The notes under the pieces were generated by a model. It saw only the letters and a program-made list of their open reading frames with translations, was not told the DNA's origin and searched no databases. This document shows, one piece after another, positions 57,201-64,000 of a stretch of 64,000 nt of DNA; position 1 is the stretch's first letter; every line of letters starts with the position of its first letter. The translations under genes and the position numbers were made by a program. The DNA comes from Phaeotremella fagi (taxonomy: Eukaryota > Basidiomycota > Tremellomycetes > Tremellales > Phaeotremellaceae): the NCBI GenBank assembly GCA_001599715.1, contig BCHU01000012.1, positions 558,001 through 622,000 on the forward strand, written 5' to 3'.

Positions 57201-60200
57201 AAACAAAGAGACCACAGCTGATGACATGAACTGTCTTGAGGCTGTATCACTAGCTGTCAAAGTATATCCAGGAGGAGCTTTAAGTCCACCACCACCTTGA
57301 GCAATATAATTCGTCATCTCATAAACCAATCCATCGATTATCGCAACAGCTCGTCCAGTGTTTGCCATGTTCGAAATATCTTTTTTCGTGTATCCCATGA
57401 ATCCCATTCGATATTTATACCGCAACATGATCATCTGTTCAGCATACCAATCAGGTCTTGAATCGTTGGTATAAGCTCTGAAATCGTGGTAGGTCGAAAA
57501 AACATCTGTCGAGTTCGTAGCATCAAACGTGACATAAGGTGAAATAGCTCCATTAGCTCCATCACATAAAGCGTTCACTTGAACTGGGAAGAGTGAAGTT
57601 GCATCCAATCCACCGTATTGCATGACTGATTTCGTAGGTACCACGGGAACGATGGTGAGATGAGTCGGTGCGAACGAACTGAGATCGAAAACTTCACCAC
57701 GAATAGCGACATAGGCGTCGTTCGGTTGATATTGATAACTGTGACTAGCTAGTTCAGCTGTGGAGTATACATGTTGAGTAGGACAGATGAGTGGACCAAG
57801 GATGGCGATAACGAAAATTGTACAGCCGCAAATGAACCAAATGATCATATTGATCTATATTGATCAGTACTACCATTACACCCGTACTCACCGCCAACTT
57901 CTCTCTCCAAGCTTGTCGAATATCTTGACGTTTCATCCCAAACAAACTCAAAACGAAACTTGGAATCATAAAAGTTAAAATCCGACATAACCAAACCCAA
58001 CGACGTCTAGCCATCGATTCTTTATATTCCTCACTAACCTCACCAAGGTTATCAGCATCAAGAATCTCCTTTTCACCTTTCCTATCGTCAATATCTCTAA
58101 ACATGTTTCGTGAAGGGGCATAAGTTTCTGTACCGATTTGTGAAACTGAGGCTGAATCACCAAATTGAGAGGTCATGGCTGAAGGTGCGTAGTTTCTTGG
58201 ATAATCGAGTGTATCTGGTGAATCTTGTCGAAGAGGTTGGGCGTTGGTAAAAAGAGGTAGAGCAGCTGATGATTCTCGATCGTATGGATCTACATTCATG
58301 GCTGGTGAGTTGATCGGTGAGATATCTCGATGATATGGTGAGAACGGATCTGATTTTGGTTCTTTGTTGGTAATGATTTCTAAATCTTCGAAGCGTCCTT
58401 TTTCTTTGTTTTCTTGTGCTCGAAGTCGATCTTCGAATCGGTGGAAGACAGAATGGGACAGGAAAACCTGATTATCAGCCAGAATATCTCCAATGAACTT
58501 ACCCTATTGGTACCAATAGCCATTTCCCGATCATCAAGATTCAAAACTCTCTTTAAATCTTTCAATCGATCGACATCACTTGTTCCAGAAGGTATAGCCC
58601 TAACCTCAAACTCCTGGTCATATCGATCACAAGCTTCAGAATGAAGCATCCTGACTTCATAACAACAACTCTTCAATCTCTGTGCCATCTCCGTTAAACC
58701 AAGTCCACGAATCTGAGCTTTGATAGATCGGGTTTCAACTTGGTTAGGTAATTGAGAATCGTTAGGTCGTAAACAGAACACAAACCATGGTTGAGCTTGT
58801 TCGAACGATTTGAGTAGTGTATCGGTAGCTGACCAATGTTGACCGGATACACAATGTAGTTCATGACCAGCAATCTGGATATCACCACCACCAACGACAT
58901 CACCGTCTATATCTTCATCCTCATTACCTTCTTCAGTGACTGCAGTTAATTTACCACCTTTCCTTCTTCGAGTCGAAGGTGCACGCATAGGTTTAACAGG
59001 TTGTTGAACAGCGACGATAGTTTCGTCATTCCTAGGATGTGATTGAGTAGCGATATTCTTAGAAGAGAATAAACTCTTGATAAAAGGATTATTCGAACCT
59101 TGAATCTCTGAAATCACACCACCAGTAGTTGTACCTTTGAGTAATCGTAAAATATCAGCCGAAGTTTCATTCGCGTTTCTTTCCAAAAAGTTCTCAGCTG
59201 TATAAGTGACAGGTCCGGAATAATGATTAACAGTGAAACTCGATCCACCGTTACGATTGACATTACCAAGACTGAAAGATGAATGGCCATTAAACCTTTT
59301 ACCAAGAAGTTCCATCATGTTACCCTCAGTTCTTTTTCTTCTCGAAGAATCATCCAGAACCTGTATCAAACCACCTTTCGAGTCAGACAACAACCTCAAA
59401 CATTCAGAATTATCAAAATAAGGTAACCGTGATATCGGTAGTTTATCCTTTCCAGCATCTTCCAAAGGGAAATCATGGATTCGATGTAAAATCCAATTCT
59501 GAACTTTTTCTGCAGCGAAATTCAAACAAAATTGATCAACTGAGTTTATACCTCCTGATGGACCTGCGTCATTTTGAATACCGGGAAGATCGAGTATCGC
59601 TATGAAAGATGCGAAAGCGTTTTTACAGAGTTTTTGATTTAAATGTTCGTTCAACCAGGTGAATAATAATGAATATAGAGTTCTAGCCATTTCATCTCTG
59701 ACACCTTCTGCTTGTTCGGGATCGAGGAAAGTCGTACAAACTTCTTTACGCATGAGAACGGTTTTGTAGGCGAATAATTCGGCCAAGTATTCTGAAGGTA
59801 CACCTAAGAATTCGGCGACTGTGGATAAGACATCGTGATTGATGACGGTAGCACCTTCGTGCATTGATTTATCACCTGTGAACTGTAGATTACCGATGTG
59901 TAAGATGGTAGCGAGTAGTTGACAAATCTGAGCGACCATTCTGGTGGATAAACCAACGACCTTGAAAGCTTGTTTTAATTGTTCAAATTTCTGTCGATCG
60001 TCTATCCCACCTCTTCTAACTCTACCTTGAAGATATCGATAATGTCCTCCGTCACCTAATTTCAAATGAGCCTTTTCTTCATCTTGAACACCAGCCACTA
60101 GGTAATAGAAAACGTGAAAATTCCTCTCTCCGTTGAGTGGTGGTTGTGATACTCTGGATCTTTCGAGATAGTATTCGATGGTTTTTAAACCTTCTAATCG

Positions 60201-60956
60201 TCCTCTGTCGTTGAACTGAAGTTCGGTGTAATTCCCAAATCGAGATGCGTTGTCGTTCAACACTGTATGTGCGTTACCGAAGGATTCAAGAATAAACTGA
60301 GATTTAGGGGGTCAGTTGTTAACTCGAACAGAGACTGGCAACTCACCTCGGCATTGGCAACTTGACTTCCAATCTTATGAGCCTTTTTCCCAGGTGCTGC
60401 AACGCTGACTTCTGAAATCGCTTTAATCGACAACCTCCGTAACTCCGTTTTACCAGAACCAACAGCACCGCTAGTAGTCATCATCAGTGTTTGAATTTAT
60501 ATACAAAGGTAGAATACCATACCTCATTATAATGACTTGATCCTGACTAGTTCTTTTCATATTGTAATAAGCACCCAAAGCCAATCTAAAAACATGAGGA
60601 CCGAGTTTTTCTTTGACCACCTTCTCACTCCCAACACGTTCAGTCCCATCGTCAACTGAAGATTGGTTGTATTCAGAGATATAATCTTGTAAGGACGCAT
60701 CACCGTTTATTGGAATGTAGGTGTTGGGGTTTAACGAGATTAATGATGAAGATGATAAAGCTGTGTAGGGGTTTGACGAGAGAAATCTTTCGCGGAGAGT
60801 TGCTAGGATGGTATCTTCAGCTATTGAAGGTAAGGCGCTGGATGTTAGTGAAAGGTTTGGATTTTGGTTTACTTACCATAAATCTATGATTCCTTCGAAA
60901 CGTGATGTTCCTTTCCGTTGAGATGGTCCGGAGGGGTTGATAGCTGATACTGACAT
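54280..60956 (-). CDS. Chitin synthase with N-terminal myosin-like motor (class V type)
   Basis: A plasma-membrane chitin synthase of roughly 1,950 residues from over ten exons. Order: myosin-motor-like domain with P-loop [21 protein letters not shown] and DLPGIQN (switch II-like); [12 protein letters not shown]; first membrane helices ([19 protein letters not shown] and [19 protein letters not shown]); cytochrome-b5-like [14 protein letters not shown]; glycosyltransferase core with [34 protein letters not shown] and [16 protein letters not shown]; further helices; and a C-terminal DEK-like domain ([14 protein letters not shown]). The DEK domain plus motor points to class V. The motor P-loop is GAVGSGKTE rather than the myosin GESGAGKTE. 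The start is ATG 60954-60956. The end may be 54255 if a GTATGT intron is used. Confidence 0.9.
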
Positions 60957-61568
60957 GATGGTTAGTGGTCAGAGATCAACGATGAAGATTGAAGAGAGAG
61001 AAGAGTTATTTTGAAATGAAAATGGAATCAAGTTAACATGAAAAGTGACATGTGGTAAGATGTATGGTGTCGTAGGTGTTAAATAGGTTCAAACAAGAGG
61101 CTGTGCGTCAACGTCAAGGTCAAGCAAGGTGGCAGAAGGGGTGGGAAATGTTAGGAGATAGTTAGTTTGAAAGGGGTTGTTGTTATTGTGATTGGTGTAG
61201 ATGAGTGTTACCTGTAGTTAGAAGTGATGTTCATAGTTGTACATGCATATGAATACCTTACCATCCACTTACTCTGCATAGTTGTTTACTTTACCTTTAC
61301 CTACCTTTCTCTTAGCATCCCATCTTCGCACTAACCTTTGATCTGAAACGGATACAGTGACCTCCACTTTATATACTTACGTAATAGTATATATCATTAC
61401 TTGTTTGCTCCTACCCTTTACATCTCTAATCCCTCTTAACTACCAACCAGTCGACACATTCAATACACCTCTTCTGAGCACTAGCGAAGAAGCGAGAATC
61501 ATACTACACCCCAAGAATAACAAAACCGATCAAATAGAAATTCATATCAAAACTCACCAACAAAGGCA
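60957..61568. other. Divergent promoter region, chitin synthase / SR factor
   Basis: About 610 bases. The open frame from 61357 reaches past 61569 but continues through the intron of the SR gene and has no family match. The region is probably 5' leader and promoter for both genes. Confidence 0.45.
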
Positions 61569-62662
61569 ATGGTAAGTCGAATCATAATTGTAATTCCATA
61601 CCATCATCTCTGACAAATTCTTCGATAGACAAGTCGAACGTAAGTTAACCACTCCCTTCACTCATCACACCACCACAACTAAACTCCTTTACAAAGTGTC
61701 CTACACGTTTCAGGCTTCTCAGCAAATCTACGAGCAAGAGATTTAGCCTACGAATTCGAGAGATATGGTCGTTTGATCAGATGTGATATCCCTGCGTTGA
61801 AGACTTCTCAATCATTACGTGAGTCCTTCATCTATCATTTCTTCATAAAATCCCGTATTCCTCAAACATCCCTTACCCAATTATCATCTCCATCCTCAAC
61901 TTGAATTTTTTTCACATTTTATTTTCTTAAATCAAAAGATAGACCGTTGTAACGTGACGACAACACCGTCAATCCGTTATCCGTAACCCGTACTTCGTTC
62001 TTCTACCGTTCCAATAGAGGTCTCATCACGTACCGATGAACGAACCAAATCTCCGAGAAGGTGTAAACCAAATACATCATTCGTTCCACCGAACCGTTCT
62101 CAAGCTCCGTATCTTTAATTCAATTTCCGTCGTTATCTTCTTCTACAACAAGAATCCAATAACTCACACTACGTTATCGATATTAGCATACGCGTTTGTT
62201 GAATTCAAAAGAGAAGATGACGCAGAGGACGCTTATTATGATATGTAAGTTTTCACTTCGTAATCAACCAATTTACATGGTCATACATCCTTCTCAATTT
62301 CCATCTTATTACATGTAAATTCGTTCACTGACTTCTCAACCTACAGGCATGGTCGATCTATAGATGGAAGAAAGATCTCAGTTCAATGGGCTAAACGTCC
62401 ACCTAATTCCGGTTGGAGAAATGACGGGTAAGTTTTGCCTTTTTCGTCAAGTGTCCAATATCTTTTCATTCTTGACTGATCATTTCCATACGTCAGTGAT
62501 CGGAGAGATGGTCGTAGACGATCACCTCCACCTCCCTTACGATCTCGATCACCTCAGCGGGATCCTCGTCGCTCACGGTCGCCTATCAGAAAACGCAACG
62601 ACGACGTAGATGACAACGACAAGCATTCCCCATCAGAAGAACCTCAACATAAGACTACTTGA
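61569..62662 (+). CDS. SR-type splicing factor with a single RRM
   Basis: About 147 residues from six exons. The ATG alone (61569-61571) forms the first coding exon, and exon 2 is an 11-nt microexon (61629-61639). Exon 3 starts at 61697. The join gives MTSRTVLHVSGFSANLRARD, a clean RRM start with RNP2-like VLHVSGF. RNP1-like YAFVEFK lies in exon 4 (62187-62245), then DAEDAYYDMHGRSIDGRKI. The C-terminal 45 residues are Arg/Ser/Asp-rich (RSRSPQRDPRRSRSPIRKR). Such proteins bind exonic sites and help choose splice sites in the nucleus. Intron 3 (61819-62186) is 368 nt, well above the local norm. The RRM and RS tail are clear; the exact ortholog among SR proteins is not. Confidence 0.85.
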
Positions 62663-62851
62663 GGAAGTGGTTACTGTCGATAGAAGAGAACAGTGGTTGA
62701 GTAGATATATTTGAAGGATGGATTAAGATTCTTATCACAGTTCTGCAGTTTCCTGTACAAACTGTGTATGAAATTAGATGACTGGCTTATCTGCAACGGC
62801 TGCATTAAACCACGAGATATAATACAAGACCTCAAAGCCCCAGTACCCTTA

Positions 62852-64000
62852 TCATTTCCAAGTGTTCTCCGAACCATCGTGAGAGTTGACATGATGACTA
62901 GTTGCCGCGCTGGCTGACATGATTTGATCTTCAAATTGAGTTGATACACCGTACATCTCAATTGGGACGTATTCCGGGTTTGCAGTAACGACGGGTTGTG
63001 GATATGGAGAATACAATCGTAATTTTTGACTATCGAGCATAGAATATTCGACCCCATTCATCTCCCCAGCTGTCCATTGACTGTTGTACAGATCGGTATT
63101 GACTGGAGGCAGCATAGAAGCTGATGACGGTCTTGCAGTCTGAAACGGTCGACTCGAGCTTGAGCTTTGTAAAGCGTGTCGATGTGGAACGATAACTTCA
63201 TTTTGATGGTATGTAGTACCCAGAGCCCAATCTGGTGGTAGGGTTGTTTGACGGGTTGATCCATGAACCTGAACCAGGGGTACTGAACTTGGTCCTAAAG
63301 ACATTAAACGAAAATTCGATTTCCGCATTGACGTTGTAGAGTCGGATGAAATGATCATTGTACCACGCTCAATGTCTGATCTACGACTATGGGTGACTTA
63401 GTACGAATAAACTTAGAACGATTTCAGTATACGAACGAGACCCACTAATCATCCATTCCAAAAGCAAATTGTTCTTGTCCTGAACCATCATGTACATCGC
63501 CCGAAGGCCAGGTGGTTGATATCGACGGATTTATCGCGTTGTCTTCCCCAATTCTGAGATTGTCTGGTACAGTTTCGATACCATCCAGTCTACTTGGATG
63601 AGAACTCGACACTGATCTTCTCGCAGTATCAATCAACCGATTCGAATGACTTGGCTGTCTAACAAGATTCGACGACACGTTTGAGTGAGAAGAACCTGGA
63701 GCCTCAGTTCTTGGTAGTTCTTCCTTGTGGTGTCGAGCATGTTGTAACAGATTATCTTGACGACTGAAACTCCTAGAACAAATTGGACATTCAAAAGGTT
63801 TCTCTTGTGTATGCGTCCGAAGATGTCGTTTGAGATGTTCCAAACGCTTGAAAGATCTCCTACAGAAATCGTGGATACAAACGAAAACTTTCGTCTCCTT
63901 TTCCCGTTCACCTGAAGGGTTATTGAGTTCAGATATGGGTTGGGGGTTGTTTGGGTCGAGTCGAGCGATAGATGAGGACCTTATTGCTATGATATTTACA
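62852..64000 (-). CDS. C2H2 zinc-finger transcription factor (N-terminus cut by the window edge)
   Basis: Only the C-terminal part is present; the frame is open to the right edge, so the start lies beyond 64000. Two adjacent C2H2 fingers: [19 protein letters not shown] (Cys-x4-Cys, near 63820-63880) and [17 protein letters not shown]. The FKRxEHLKRH...EKPF...FSRxDNLxQH pattern is shared by the Msn2-like and Ste12-type C2H2 pairs of fungi. The fingers are followed by a Ser/Pro/Gln-rich tail. An intron near 63374-63433 removes an in-frame stop and joins FAFGMDDY to RRSDIERG. It ends at 62852. A nuclear regulator is sure; its pathway is not. Confidence 0.85.

Noticed and set aside
61357..61568. 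Open frame upstream of the SR factor ATG
   Set aside because: Hydrophobic start but no cleavage-site pattern or homology, and it would read past the SR start into an intron.
1..64000. tRNA, 5S rRNA, CRISPR array, insertion sequence or retrotransposon
   Set aside because: No B-box-like GGTTCGANTCC outside coding exons, no repeat-spacer array, no reverse transcriptase or transposase motifs and no long terminal repeats were seen by eye. A tRNAscan or RepeatMasker run would settle it.

Overview
The window is nuclear DNA of a basidiomycete yeast, most likely a tremellomycete of the Cryptococcus/Kwoniella/Tremella group. The grounds are dense protein genes on both strands, nearly every gene cut by several introns of about 37-65 nt with GT..AG ends, moderate GC content, and the gene content itself: a chitin synthase with a myosin-like motor, a Hsp12/WH11 protein, ERMES Mdm12, and a second TOR-like kinase. 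I see no transposon, CRISPR array, tRNA or 5S gene. Gene models were joined by hand from splice consensus, so exon edges are approximate unless stated.

Layout. 1-10.3 kb: two convergent DUF2235 (Tle1-like) hydrolase paralogs, a SLATT-type two-helix membrane protein, a secreted protein with dibasic sites and an unknown membrane protein. 10.5-23 kb: a 2-oxoglutarate/Fe(II) oxygenase, a large RA-PH adaptor, two tandem genes of unknown function that may be distant paralogs, and a small SANT/Myb-like protein. 23.4-31 kb: a TOR-like PI3K-related kinase (minus) divergent from HSP12 (plus). 31-40 kb: Mgs1/WRNIP1 AAA+ ATPase, Rex1/Rnh70 exonuclease, Mdm12, and an amino acid permease. 42-54 kb: aromatic aminotransferase, pantothenate synthetase, an unknown Ser-rich protein, Nog2 GTPase and the complex I 9.5 kDa subunit. 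54-64 kb: a myosin-motor chitin synthase, an SR-type splicing factor and an edge-cut C2H2 transcription factor.

Most neighbours are ordinary housekeeping genes with no shared pathway. The best hidden feature is an H/ACA snoRNA in the one long intron (396 nt) of NOG2. Its two pockets match the helix-69 sites guided by yeast snR191, which sits in the same host gene. Other points are the divergent FRB of the TOR-like kinase, two perfect CRE palindromes upstream of HSP12, an 11-nt microexon and a long intron in the SR gene, and the clustering of two Tle1-like hydrolases with a SLATT protein.
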